This document shows positions 50,237-60,026 of a DNA stretch of 64,000 nt, piece by piece. Below the pieces are notes generated by a model that was not told the DNA's origin, ran no database searches, and saw only the letters and a list, made by a program, of their open reading frames with translations. This DNA is from Lachnospiraceae bacterium AC2028 (GTDB lineage: Bacteria > Bacillota > Clostridia > Lachnospirales > Lachnospiraceae), in contig JNJD01000007.1 in NCBI GenBank assembly GCA_000702685.1, positions 496,001-560,000 of the forward strand. The letters run 5' to 3'. Every line of letters begins with the position of its first letter. Positions within the stretch are counted from its first letter, which is position 1. Position numbers and translations under genes: made by a program.

Positions 50237-51700
50237 TTACTTCATCATCTGCAGGCTGCTGATGATGTTGCACTTATCTATCCTCTCAAACTTTGAGATG
50301 CTTCCGTTCAGCTCATCGATCAGACTTTTCCTGACCTCAGGATCATCATATACGGCAGGATCCTGTACATAGATATCCGCATTCAGTTTATCATCGCGTA
50401 TGTATATCTTGGCAGCCGTGATGTCGGTGCGGATCGACCTGATCTTTTCCTCTATCCTCTTCGGAGACACATTCTCTCCGTTGGGAAGAGTGATCAGTTT
50501 ATCCTTCCTGCACCTGACGTATACTTTGTTATTCCTTATGGTTCCTATATCTCCGGTCAGGAAATATCCGTCCGGCGTAAATGCCGCCTTTGTTGCGGCT
50601 TCGTCATTCATATATCCCTTGAAGATAAGATCTCCTTTTACGATAAGCTCTCCGTATCCGTCAGGAGCCGGATCGAGAACCTTCGCATCTATATCTTCCA
50701 TAAGAGTGCCCGCGCTTTCCATATCTTCTTCGTCCGGATAGTCCAGGCAGAAGCCGGATGACGTTTCGGAAAGTCCGTAGGCATTCATGATATTAAGTCC
50801 CGCATCCTTGTAAACCGTGCGCAGCTCCGGAGAAAGGATCGCACCTCCGCTGAAAAGATATTTCATCCTTCCGCCGAAAAGAGACGGAATGCTGACACCG
50901 TATTTTTCCGATGCTTCCAATATCTTTGTATATGTTTTCGGAACGCCTGAGAACGCCGTGGGTCTTACGATCTTCATCTCTGCGATCATATTCTGCAGAG
51001 AGCCCGCCAGATAAACACTGTATCCGAAAACAAGCGAATACATGAAATTATAGATCGAGCCGTATGTATGATGGAGCGGAAGGAACAGATAGCAGCTGTC
51101 TTCTTCGTTAAGAGTCACTCTCCTTTCGAGAGTGCGCCAGCCGGAGAATATATTACTTACCGAAAGCATTACAGCCTTGGGAAAGGACGTGGTTCCGCTT
51201 GTAAAAACAACCTTGGCGGGAGTATCCTCAGCGGAAGGTTCCGTGGAAAAAAGAGTACCGCAGCTTTTCCTGCCTTCTTCAAGACAGGCGTCAAAATCAT
51301 TCTGCATCGAGATATAGAAAATGTCCGGATGTTCGGCTTTCAGTCTTCCGACATTTTCCGACATCTCTTCATCGTATATAAGGCATTCGATCTGTGCCTT
51401 TCTTACGGAATACTCAAGATTGTCGTACGACCATCCCCTGGGAAACCCGACACTGCATCCGACATATCCGATGATCGCGACATCCGATATCATCCACCTT
51501 ATGCTGTTGGGTCCGTAGATACCGATACATTTACCCTTGAGCCCGCGGCCTGTCAGATAAGCAGCAAGGAAATTTACTTTTTCTATGAACTCACGGTATG
51601 TCGTGGGAACGAACGATTCTCCCTTCAGTTCAAAGAGATAATCCCTGTCACCCCACTTTTCCAGATCTTTCTTCAGAAATGTATCCAGTGCGTTTGTCAC
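50237..51700 (-). CDS. AMP-forming acyl-CoA synthetase/ligase
   Basis: 487 residues. VFTSGTTSFPKAVMLS is the ATP-binding loop, YGLSETSSG and LTGDIGTIRNNKVYVRCRKD-KLI the adenylation core, and LPNGENVSPKRIEEKI the hinge leading to a shortened C-terminal domain. This is the FadD/long-chain acyl ligase group, activating a fatty acid or related carboxylate. Last gene of the lipid operon, 44 nt after the GNAT-like gene. Whether it makes a CoA thioester or an acyl-AMP for direct use is not seen. Confidence 0.88.
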   Translation of the reverse strand: MTNALDTFLKKDLEKWGDRDYLFELKGESFVPTTYREFIEKVNFLAAYLTGRGLKGKCIGIYGPNSIRWMISDVAIIGYVGCSVGFPRGWSYDNLEYSVRKAQIECLIYDEEMSENVGRLKAEHPDIFYISMQNDFDACLEEGRKSCGTLFSTEPSAEDTPAKVVFTSGTTSFPKAVMLSVSNIFSGWRTLERRVTLNEEDSCYLFLPLHHTYGSIYNFMYSLVFGYSVYLAGSLQNMIAEMKIVRPTAFSGVPKTYTKILEASEKYGVSIPSLFGGRMKYLFSGGAILSPELRTVYKDAGLNIMNAYGLSETSSGFCLDYPDEEDMESAGTLMEDIDAKVLDPAPDGYGELIVKGDLIFKGYMNDEAATKAAFTPDGYFLTGDIGTIRNNKVYVRCRKDKLITLPNGENVSPKRIEEKIRSIRTDITAAKIYIRDDKLNADIYVQDPAVYDDPEVRKSLIDELNGSISKFERIDKCNIISSLQMMK

Positions 51701-51744
51701 TTTCCGGATCCCCCTCTGTTACAGTAAACGAAAATTTTATGACA

Positions 51745-52812
51745 TTAGTCTTGAAGCGAATGCTCCAGCAGAACGTATTCATATATGCTCGTCGCTTCTT
51801 CTATGACATAGGTCTGTGTCACCTTTCCGTCACGTGCAAGCGCACCGATGCTCGGAAGATGATTGTTCTCAAGTTCCTTCATAATGGAATATACGATCGC
51901 TTTTCCGAGTCCCCGGTGCTGTACATCAACTCCCATATACAGCATTACGTACTGCTTCGGATGCTTTCTCAACTTAAGGACGCTCAGTATATTCGGAAGA
52001 TTCAGATGATAAACCCTGTTGCCGTAATCGGGAAGGCTGATATAAAACCCCACTATCTTATCTTTATAATATGCGATCTTGGTCATGCTCATGTTCATGA
52101 TGGACTTATAGCTCATGAACATTTCCTTGAAGTCTTCCCTCGAAACATGCTTATAAATGGGGAAGTCACTGTACAGTTCCGTTATCATTCTGTATACGTC
52201 ATCAAGAATGATCTCATAATCTTCCGTTTTGGGGCTTTCTATACGGTAGCCCTGCTCAAGAAAAGTTTTGTACCGCGTTTCATATTTTTCATTGCTGTAT
52301 TTATCCTCTATTGCCCTGTAAAGGTTGGAGGTATAATGCTCTTTTACCGTATATCCGTTTGCAAGGAAAAGATCATAATAATATTCCCTGTTATAGGGTT
52401 CGCCCGTATAAGGAGGTCTGTCGAAATTATTGATCTTCAGTCTGTACTTTATCCAGAACGAAGCATCAACCGGTCCTTCGATCAGCGCACAGTTTTTCTC
52501 CTTCGCTATCCTTTCGGCATTTGAAAAAAGAAACGCAGCTGTATCCTTATCGTTTATGCATTCGAAAAATCCCAGATACGCCGTCGTATCATCCGGATAT
52601 ATCGTGATCGCAAATCTTCCGACGGGTCTGCTTTCTTCATAGATCAGATATGCATTGAGCGAAAAATATTTCGACATCGGATGTTCGCCCGTAAGAAGTT
52701 TTCTGACCGAATCGGGGCTTTCCATATTATCTTTTTTCGTATAAAGAGATTTGGCGAGGCTGAGGAAATCCCCTATGCGCTTCTCATCTTTATCTACCCT
52801 GACGCATTCCAT
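51745..52812 (-). CDS. GNAT-like acyltransferase of the lipid operon
   Basis: 355 residues. N-terminal half resembles the YghO-like family with CALIEGPVDASFWIKYRLK and FDRPPYTGEPYNREYYYDLF; the C-terminal part has the GNAT motif VMLYMGVDVQHRGLGKAIVY. Such two-domain GNATs are thought to transfer acyl groups to amines. With the neighbouring ligase it could form an acyl-amide lipid. It abuts the PEP-synthase-like gene without spacing. Confidence 0.75.
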   Translation of the reverse strand: MECVRVDKDEKRIGDFLSLAKSLYTKKDNMESPDSVRKLLTGEHPMSKYFSLNAYLIYEESRPVGRFAITIYPDDTTAYLGFFECINDKDTAAFLFSNAERIAKEKNCALIEGPVDASFWIKYRLKINNFDRPPYTGEPYNREYYYDLFLANGYTVKEHYTSNLYRAIEDKYSNEKYETRYKTFLEQGYRIESPKTEDYEIILDDVYRMITELYSDFPIYKHVSREDFKEMFMSYKSIMNMSMTKIAYYKDKIVGFYISLPDYGNRVYHLNLPNILSVLKLRKHPKQYVMLYMGVDVQHRGLGKAIVYSIMKELENNHLPSIGALARDGKVTQTYVIEEATSIYEYVLLEHSLQD

Positions 52813-55083
52813 TTATTTTCTCCCGATGATCTCAATTCGGCCGCTTCCGCCGTCCATTCTTATAATATCTCCGGTCTTTATCGTATCCGTGAGCTTTTCG
52901 ACTCCGACGATCGAAGGCTTCTTAAGCTCTCTTGATATGATCGCCGTATGTGACAGGAGCGATCCTTTTTCGGATATGACTCCCTTTGCGGGTGTCAGAA
53001 GAAATACCCAGCCGGGATCCGTCATCACCGTTACGAGTATCTTGTCCTTAACATCCTTCGCATCTTCTATGCTCTTTATGACAAGCGCTTCACCCTCTGC
53101 GGTTCCGCTTGAACAGGGTATTCCGAACAGGGTGTCCTTATCTTCTTTTCTTCTGTATGCGTTGACGCTTCCGTGTTTTTTATCGAATTCTTTTTCTTCG
53201 AATATCAGTCTCGAATACGGAGGAAGCTGTTCATAGAGTGCGTAGCTTTCCTTCCTCTCCCTGATCTCCTCTGCCTTGGATGCGGGATTTTTCGCCAGGG
53301 CAAACGCTTCATCCACGGTGAGCCAGAAAATATCATCGGGCTTTTCTATAAGTCCGCTCTTTGCATAATGCTCACCGAGTGCGGTAAATATAGACCTTAC
53401 CATTCCGTATATGCGGCTTCTGTTAAGTCTCGATCTTTCTCTTCCCGCAATTCCGGCCGCACATCTCTTTCCCAGAAATCTTGTTATAGGATCTTCCCTG
53501 ATCACCGATTTATCTTCACTGTTCAGATTGCGGTATACCTCTTCGAGACTCTTAAGATCTTTTCTGTACTCTTCGATCTTTTCGTCAAGAAGCTGCGGAT
53601 GAGAACGGAAGGTCCTGCTCTCGAGCTTTAATTCTTCGAGGTTTCTGTCTCCGTAGACTCTGATGTATTCTTTCTTTTTCTCATCGAGTTCTTCGGGCGA
53701 ATATTCGTCATACCTGTACGCGAGTTCGACAAGAGCTTTTATCGGCTTCATGCTCTCGATATTGGTGATGCCGGAAATGTAGCGGTTGATATACGCATCA
53801 TCCCTGGACTTCTTTTTCAGTCTGTGCTTTACAAGTCCCGTATAGACAAATGAATATGTATCGTTAAGAAGCGTGACATCCCATACGCTGAGAAGCTTTT
53901 CCCTGATCTCGTTGTACAGTCCTATAAGTTCTTCCGGAGTGCTGTCTTTCCTAAATTGAGAGTGGAAATATTCATTCACGGATGCGAATGTCTTCTCGAG
54001 CTTTTTCATATGACGGGGAACGCTCGTGATCTCATAAAACGAATTCAGATATGTCATGAACCTCGTGCCTGCCGTCAGTTCTACGCTCTTTTCGTCGTAA
54101 GATTTATTCTTTACGCCCAGCATCTCCTGCCATACGGGAATGATCTTCTTGTTGAAAGGAAGGAATTTCAGAACGGTATACCAGTTACTTATCTTGTAAT
54201 ATACCCTTCCGTTCGCATGACCGACCATATTCCTGAATACATCCTCATGCTTGCTTAATTCCTTGTCGTTTTTGAGAACGCGGGCACTGACTCCCCTGAA
54301 CACACCGCTGTAAACGATGTCCACGAAGGATATCGTAAGAGGAAGTGACAGTCCGGGATAGCTTTCCACTATATTGCTGTTATCGAGAATGAGGGGAGAA
54401 GTTCCCTTGAGAGTGGTGATGGGCCTTGCCTGTAATACATATGCTTTTCCGTCGCGGAATGCAAATTCGATATCGAGTCTTTCACCGAGAAGCTCCTCGG
54501 CTTTTGAAGCGATATCTATAAGTATTTCTATCTCATCATTTGAAAGAAGGTCTTCTTTTCCTTCGTAATAATACAGTTTGTCCGTGCGGTTGTAATAATA
54601 CGAAGTGGAATCTGCGCTTCCGTTTGCCACTCCCTCCCCGAGTCCTCTGGATATGACGATCACGCTCTCGTTGAGAAGCCCCTGGGGATTAGCGGTAAAG
54701 AGCACTCCGGCCTTATCGGCATCGACCATCTCCTGGATCACGACGTTCATCTTAAGATCATCGGGGCTGATCTTTTTTTCTTCAAGGTAATTACGTACGC
54801 TCTCTGAATCGACGGATTCCATGCACTTAAGAACTTTGCCGGTCACTTCATCCGCTTTTACATTAAGGTAAGTATCGAACTGTCCCGCAAAGCTTTGTCC
54901 TGCTCCGTCCTCAAGATTACATGAACTTCTGACGGCAAAGAGTCCTCCGCGTTTTTCACAGAACGAATTAACCTTATCTTCCCAGCCGGGCTTTATGTCT
55001 TCCGAAGGCACGACCATAAATCCGGGAACATTGATTCCCGAACCTTTAAGAAGTGCAAGATTTTCGGCCTTACTTCCGTACAT
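52813..55083 (-). CDS. PEP-synthase-like phosphotransferase without PEP domain (copy 2)
   Basis: 756 residues. N-terminal ATP-grasp half of PEP synthase (SKAENLALLKGSGINVPGFM, LFAVRSSCNLEDGAGQSFAG-Q, VVIQEMVDADKAGVLFTANP, DIEFAFRDGKAYVLQARPIT) ends near residue 230. A long helical middle domain follows, and the C-terminus is the phospho-histidine swivel domain (KGSLLSHTAIISREL with H712). The PEP-binding barrel of true PEP synthase is missing. This is the architecture of rifampin phosphotransferase: ATP gives a phosphate to the histidine, which passes it to a substrate held by the middle domain. Substrate unknown; the operon suggests a lipid or polyol. Confidence 0.85.
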   Translation of the reverse strand: MYGSKAENLALLKGSGINVPGFMVVPSEDIKPGWEDKVNSFCEKRGGLFAVRSSCNLEDGAGQSFAGQFDTYLNVKADEVTGKVLKCMESVDSESVRNYLEEKKISPDDLKMNVVIQEMVDADKAGVLFTANPQGLLNESVIVISRGLGEGVANGSADSTSYYYNRTDKLYYYEGKEDLLSNDEIEILIDIASKAEELLGERLDIEFAFRDGKAYVLQARPITTLKGTSPLILDNSNIVESYPGLSLPLTISFVDIVYSGVFRGVSARVLKNDKELSKHEDVFRNMVGHANGRVYYKISNWYTVLKFLPFNKKIIPVWQEMLGVKNKSYDEKSVELTAGTRFMTYLNSFYEITSVPRHMKKLEKTFASVNEYFHSQFRKDSTPEELIGLYNEIREKLLSVWDVTLLNDTYSFVYTGLVKHRLKKKSRDDAYINRYISGITNIESMKPIKALVELAYRYDEYSPEELDEKKKEYIRVYGDRNLEELKLESRTFRSHPQLLDEKIEEYRKDLKSLEEVYRNLNSEDKSVIREDPITRFLGKRCAAGIAGRERSRLNRSRIYGMVRSIFTALGEHYAKSGLIEKPDDIFWLTVDEAFALAKNPASKAEEIRERKESYALYEQLPPYSRLIFEEKEFDKKHGSVNAYRRKEDKDTLFGIPCSSGTAEGEALVIKSIEDAKDVKDKILVTVMTDPGWVFLLTPAKGVISEKGSLLSHTAIISRELKKPSIVGVEKLTDTIKTGDIIRMDGGSGRIEIIGRK

Positions 55084-55983
55084 TTAAATCCTTCCGACAA
55101 GCAGGAACACAACAACGGTAAGAAGCATCGTCGATTCCTGCAGATAGGTATAACGTTCCACTTTATCGACAAGAACAAACTGCTCCGGATCCTTCATATA
55201 CTTCACGAACTGAACCGTCATCCAGGTAACGAGAACAACAAGGATGGCGATCGAGATCTTGTTAAGCCTGAAAACGAGAACGATATTGGTCATGATATCA
55301 ACCAGTGTAAGGATCATTACAAATCTTGTTGATTTCTTATAACCGAATAATTTCGAATAGGTTGTGTAATCATTCTCATCCTTGGGTGCTTTGATCTTAC
55401 GAGACACCTCCCAGATGAGTGCGGGGAAATAGAGAGTCCAGAGTGTCATTACGGTTGTGATGGTAAAGGGACGCAGACCGTATTTGATGACGGTAAATGA
55501 AATGATATAAAGATTGATGAACATCTGGACGGGATTGTGTGTTACAAGCGCAAGCGGAAGCGAGGGCTGGATTTTGGCTCTCTGGAAGAACCACTTGCTC
55601 ATAAGATATCCGTATACATACAGGATAACAAAGAACACGATATTGTTCATGAAGATCACGTTGAGAACGATCGCAATCAACTGAACTATGGAACACAATA
55701 TCATTACATCTTTTTTATAGACCGCACCACGTGCAAGAGGTCTGTCCGGAAACAGGATCTTATCGGTTTCAAAATCCTTGAGATCATCCGCGATCCTGAG
55801 CCAGAGAAGAAATGCAAATACAGTGAATGCACCGACGACTTCCTGGATCCCGATCTTGAATTCGGTAACACCTTCGTTGAGCAGGATTATGAAATGTATC
55901 TCGAGAAAAACTATAAGCCCGAGTATCAGTCTTGCTACGAGAGGATAACGTTCCTTAAGGTATATATGTAATCTCTTCAGCAT
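55084..55983 (-). CDS. UbiA family prenyltransferase-like membrane protein
   Basis: 299 residues, about eight membrane helices. The first aspartate-rich motif is RIADDLKDFETDK and the second lies in EVSRKIKAPKDENDYTTYSK, both as in UbiA prenyltransferases, which move a polyprenyl group to an aromatic or glycerol acceptor. In archaea a UbiA enzyme works beside CarS in making ether lipids; here a CarS-like gene is in the same operon. Substrate unknown. It overlaps psd by 7 nt and is flush with the phosphotransferase gene. Confidence 0.85.
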   Translation of the reverse strand: MLKRLHIYLKERYPLVARLILGLIVFLEIHFIILLNEGVTEFKIGIQEVVGAFTVFAFLLWLRIADDLKDFETDKILFPDRPLARGAVYKKDVMILCSIVQLIAIVLNVIFMNNIVFFVILYVYGYLMSKWFFQRAKIQPSLPLALVTHNPVQMFINLYIISFTVIKYGLRPFTITTVMTLWTLYFPALIWEVSRKIKAPKDENDYTTYSKLFGYKKSTRFVMILTLVDIMTNIVLVFRLNKISIAILVVLVTWMTVQFVKYMKDPEQFVLVDKVERYTYLQESTMLLTVVVFLLVGRI

Positions 55984-56846
55984 GCCGATCCGACTCCTTC
56001 CCCGAATCTTACCTTCGTTTCGATATGATCCCTGCTCTGCGTTAGGATATCTTCGTCGATCTTCACTGCATCTTTTTCAAATATCTGGATTATTGTAGAT
56101 CCGCCGGGTTCGAAATATCCCTTCTCTTCACCCTTAGAAAATTCCGTAATGTCATGATTTACTATCTTTCCGATCAGAAGTGCTCCGACCTCAATGTTTA
56201 TCACTTCACCGAAATTCTCCGTGGACAAAAAGCTCACCACGCGGTGGTTCTCCTTGTATATCTTATAATCCTTCGACACGGGACTTACGGTATGGAATTT
56301 CCCCCTGATCGTCTTCTGCGAGATCAGCTTTCCGTTATCGGGAAAACAATATCTGTGGAAATCATCAACGCATAATCTGTAGACAAGACACAGACCGCCG
56401 GCATACTTCGGAAGCTCTTCATTTCCGGATAAAAGTTCGGGTAGCGAATATGTCCTTCCCTTGACCTCGATACGAAGATCGTCTTCTATATTGTAGACAA
56501 GAAGCTTCGAGTCCGCGGGGGATATGAGTCTTTTCGGATCAGAGTCGATCGTCCTTGCTCCGGGGCGGAGCTTTCTTGCAAAGAAATCATTGAACGATTT
56601 GTATTCCCGATCCTCATACTCTTCCATATTTATGTTGTAAGAAGAAATAAAACCGGGGATCCTCTTTACACTGCGCTTCCCGGAATTGATTCGTCCGTAC
56701 AGTCGGGAAATGCAGGGAGAGACGGCAAGTCTGAGGAGCACTCTTCCGAAGAAATTTCCGTACAGGAAATTCAGGGCATCCTGACCATACTGTGCAATCT
56801 CTTCGTATTCCTTTGTGCGTCTGTCATAAATCTTCATAGGGATCAA
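55977..56846 (-). CDS. psd: Phosphatidylserine decarboxylase
   Basis: 289 residues. FNDFFARKLRPGARTIDSDP and SPADSKLLVYN are the conserved front blocks, and DFHRYCFPDNGKLI and the C-terminal FEPGGSTIIQIFEK carry the Gly-Gly/Ser-Thr site at which the proenzyme cleaves itself to make the pyruvoyl group. Makes phosphatidylethanolamine from phosphatidylserine. Gene order PssA-Psd, with a 4-nt overlap. Confidence 0.93.
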   Translation of the reverse strand: MIPMKIYDRRTKEYEEIAQYGQDALNFLYGNFFGRVLLRLAVSPCISRLYGRINSGKRSVKRIPGFISSYNINMEEYEDREYKSFNDFFARKLRPGARTIDSDPKRLISPADSKLLVYNIEDDLRIEVKGRTYSLPELLSGNEELPKYAGGLCLVYRLCVDDFHRYCFPDNGKLISQKTIRGKFHTVSPVSKDYKIYKENHRVVSFLSTENFGEVINIEVGALLIGKIVNHDITEFSKGEEKGYFEPGGSTIIQIFEKDAVKIDEDILTQSRDHIETKVRFGEGVGSAC

Positions 56847-57466
56847 TGAGCACTGACAATATAGTAGACAATGTACAGTATCGCGAAAAATGAAACGATC
56901 GCATATGCAATTCCCTTGGGCTTTGCAACCCTGACCTTGAGCACTTCAAGGAATGCGACTGCCAGCATGCATATGGGAAGCGAATAATATGTGGGAACAA
57001 ATTTTTCCGCAAGTGCCGCAATGGGATAAAAGATCGGGAAGATCAGTGCGGTATATGTAACGGGCAGTCCCATATAATGCTTTACCGGTCCCTCACTGTC
57101 TGCGGTGGTCACATTGAAATATCCGAGTCTTGCTATCCCTGCCACAGCAAAGAGCAGATAAACGACAAGGTGGGCTATGCTTAAATATCCGAGTCTGCAG
57201 AAAATGATAATGGGAAATACAACAAAGCTTATGACATCGGCAAGTGAATCAAGTTCTATTCCAAATGCTTTTTCTTCCTCGGTTCTCTTGATCTTTCTTG
57301 CCACGGCTCCGTCAAAAACATCACAGATTCCCGCAAGTATGAAACAGACGAAAACATAATTTACGTGCACCTGTCTGGCGGCAAGGTACATTCCGAAAAC
57401 AGATATCTCAAGTCCGAGATATGTCAGTATTACCGATGGATTCCAAAAACCTACTATCTTCTTCAT
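56843..57466 (-). CDS. pssA: CDP-diacylglycerol-serine O-phosphatidyltransferase
   Basis: 207 residues with about six membrane helices. The CDP-alcohol phosphotransferase signature is CDVFDGAVARKIKRTEEEKA-FGIELDSLAD (D-G-x2-A-R-x8-G-x3-D-x3-D), and downstream LARLGYFNVTTADSEGPVKH with the GLP block YMGLPVTYTALIFP is typical of PssA. It joins CDP-diacylglycerol and serine. Thirteen nt after the phosphotransferase gene. Confidence 0.93.
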   Translation of the reverse strand: MKKIVGFWNPSVILTYLGLEISVFGMYLAARQVHVNYVFVCFILAGICDVFDGAVARKIKRTEEEKAFGIELDSLADVISFVVFPIIIFCRLGYLSIAHLVVYLLFAVAGIARLGYFNVTTADSEGPVKHYMGLPVTYTALIFPIFYPIAALAEKFVPTYYSLPICMLAVAFLEVLKVRVAKPKGIAYAIVSFFAILYIVYYIVSAH

Positions 57467-57479
57467 GATAATTCTCCGA

Positions 57480-59981
57480 TCATTCCTTTATTGTTACCGT
57501 GCCCGTGCTTCCGTCGATCGTGATGATCTGTCCGTCGCGTATCTTCTGCATTGCATCCTTGCACGCAACTATCGCGGGTATTCCGTACTCCCTTGATACT
57601 ATCGCCGCGTGACAGAGAATTCCGCCGTACTCGGTAACTATTCCGGACAGTATCGCAAATTTCGGTGTCCATCCGGTATCCGTAAATCTCGTTACAAGAA
57701 TATCGCCTTCCTGCAAACGGTCTATCTGAGTGAAATCTTCTATGACTCTCGCAATGCCGGTAACCGTACCGTTATTGGCCCCAAGTCCCTTGATGCCCGA
57801 TCCGGAATCGATCTTTTTACCGGACGAGAATGCCGTTCCGATCTCGTTCTCGCTTATGTAATTTCTGTAAGCGTTGTAATAGAACTTATTCTTTCGTATG
57901 ATTTCACGGAGCGAATCCGCATCCGTCTTCCCGTCAATGAAGTCCCAAAGATTTCCGACCTTAAGGAACCATACTTCTTCAACGGTTTCAAGAACACCCT
58001 TTTCAACAAGACTCTTTGCATACTCCATCGTATATATCCTGAGCATATAATAGAATCTCGTCGATACGTCCCTGAACTCTTCTCTCCACCAGAGCATCTC
58101 TCTCATTCCGGTGACTTTCTTTTTGATCTTTTGGAACGTTCTGTCAGAGACTTTCTTCCGGATCTTGCGAAGAACGGTCATGTACATCTTATGTCCGTTC
58201 TCTTTGTCCTCGAGGGGTGAATATGAATCCTCCAGCACCACCATATCCTTGACCATTCCGATCATCACTTCCGGCTCTTCGTAATAGCAGGGATATGTGA
58301 TGTCGAGTTCCTTGTCGGAATGGTATCCGTACTTTTCGATTATGATCTTCACTTCCGGAATATGATATTTCGCATCCGTGAGTGATGCGGCAATCGTTTC
58401 GGCCGGCGTGTCCATCCAGTAATGATATGCTTCGTTTTCTTTTCTGATAAGTCTGGATGCATCCCACATCTCATAGAACGGAAGGAGGTGGGATATGTTG
58501 TCTATGTTTCCGAGAAGAGAGAGGTATTCGCTTTCCGAAACATACTTGAGCAGACTGTCCTTGTAGAGCGACTGGTGTATCGTGTTTATGAATATCTGCC
58601 AGAAGTATGTTGTCTCGCTTCTCAGGTAAGTCTTCTTCGTTATGTTGTAGAAGCTTTTCTCGATATCCCTGATGGTATGTGTGTCATACTTTTCCTTGTA
58701 ATCATAGTAGAGACCGAGAAGTTCATCCTTGTATCTCTGAGCATTTTTCTTTCTGCTCTTAAGGATCCTGCTCTGGTTGATGACTATTTTGATCATCCTG
58801 GATACGGACGAAGGAGTGATCCTCGTTACTTCACCGTCCCCTTCATAATTTCCGACGATGCCGTATTCGCTGTCGAACTCTCTTTCCTTATATCCGATGA
58901 CCTGACTCATCGCTTTCTTTACTGCGGACATATTCCAGTAAGGACGTCCGTAGAACATCTCACCGAGTTTGGAAGGAAGCTCTTCGTCCTTAAGTATCTC
59001 CGACCTTACGATGAAATTTCGGAGAGAGAATTCCCAGATATATTCATAGAGGCTCCACATATAAGGAGTGCATACGGTGGCAGATACTCCGCCGTCCTTG
59101 AAATCGGCCGTGGTCCACATATCCGTGATGCCGTTGTACTTGATGCTTGTGATCTTTCTTGCCTGAAGGATGTAGAGCTTTTCATCCTTTATGGCAAATT
59201 CTATGTCACAGGGATATCCGAAGAACTGCTGGATCTGCGCAAATACCTTCGCATATTTTTCCACGGCTTCTTCGCTCAGAAGCTTATTCTCACCGGAGCG
59301 TCTTACCTCTTTTCCCTCATACCAGTCAAAATAATACTGCTCGGGTTTGGTCTTGCCGCTTACTATATTCTCACCGAGTCCCTCGGATACTTCGATCAGC
59401 ATCTCCTTATCGTTTCCGCTTATGGGATCGATGGTAAAGCATATACCGCTGTTATCGGAATCAACCATTTCCTGTACGACAACGGACATCTTCATGGAAA
59501 GAGGATCGATGTTTCTGTTGGCAATATACTGAAGGCTAACCTTGCCGAACATCGATCTGTAGCAGTCGATGACCTTAGCCTCGATATCGCTCTTAGGCAC
59601 ATTTAAGAATGTCTCATACTGTCCCGCAAAAGAAAACTCGTCGAGGTCTTCTTTGTTTCCGCTGCTTCTTACGGCATACAGGCAGTCATCCTTAGCGATC
59701 GCATTGATCTCCGAAAGGATATTCTCCGGTATCAGCGCACCGTTAAAAAGCTCCGAGATCTTTCCCGATACTTCATCACAGTTACCGGGTGTCAGGCCCG
59801 CAAGGATCTCCGAGATCTTCCCGTCGATCTTATTCGAAGTTATCACCTCATCGTAAGTATCGCTGTCCAGAATGAAACCGCCCGGAACATCAAAGCCCTG
59901 CTTTTTCATCTGAAGAAGAAATTTGCCTTTGTTGCCGAGCTTTTCTTCCCTAAGTTCTTCTTTTTCAAGTTTTACTATCAC
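57480..59981 (-). CDS. PEP-synthase-like phosphotransferase without PEP domain (copy 1)
   Basis: 833 residues from a GTG at 59981, which has GAGAGG 7 nt upstream; a GTG at 60017 would add 12 codons with a badly placed site. ATP-grasp half (NKGKFLLQMKKQGFDVPGGF, LYAVRSSGNKEDLDEFSFAG, VVVQEMVDSDNSGICFTIDP), a long helical middle with many Trp and Tyr, and a C-terminal swivel domain (YGGILCHAAIVSREYG with H791). Like the smaller copy it lacks the PEP barrel. The two share the same plan but their middle domains differ, so they likely phosphorylate different substrates. Confidence 0.85.
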   Translation of the reverse strand: MIVKLEKEELREEKLGNKGKFLLQMKKQGFDVPGGFILDSDTYDEVITSNKIDGKISEILAGLTPGNCDEVSGKISELFNGALIPENILSEINAIAKDDCLYAVRSSGNKEDLDEFSFAGQYETFLNVPKSDIEAKVIDCYRSMFGKVSLQYIANRNIDPLSMKMSVVVQEMVDSDNSGICFTIDPISGNDKEMLIEVSEGLGENIVSGKTKPEQYYFDWYEGKEVRRSGENKLLSEEAVEKYAKVFAQIQQFFGYPCDIEFAIKDEKLYILQARKITSIKYNGITDMWTTADFKDGGVSATVCTPYMWSLYEYIWEFSLRNFIVRSEILKDEELPSKLGEMFYGRPYWNMSAVKKAMSQVIGYKEREFDSEYGIVGNYEGDGEVTRITPSSVSRMIKIVINQSRILKSRKKNAQRYKDELLGLYYDYKEKYDTHTIRDIEKSFYNITKKTYLRSETTYFWQIFINTIHQSLYKDSLLKYVSESEYLSLLGNIDNISHLLPFYEMWDASRLIRKENEAYHYWMDTPAETIAASLTDAKYHIPEVKIIIEKYGYHSDKELDITYPCYYEEPEVMIGMVKDMVVLEDSYSPLEDKENGHKMYMTVLRKIRKKVSDRTFQKIKKKVTGMREMLWWREEFRDVSTRFYYMLRIYTMEYAKSLVEKGVLETVEEVWFLKVGNLWDFIDGKTDADSLREIIRKNKFYYNAYRNYISENEIGTAFSSGKKIDSGSGIKGLGANNGTVTGIARVIEDFTQIDRLQEGDILVTRFTDTGWTPKFAILSGIVTEYGGILCHAAIVSREYGIPAIVACKDAMQKIRDGQIITIDGSTGTVTIKE

Positions 59982-60026
59982 AGGTTTTCCTCTCAATCTA
60001 TACTCCGATAAGAACACGGCCTCTTA

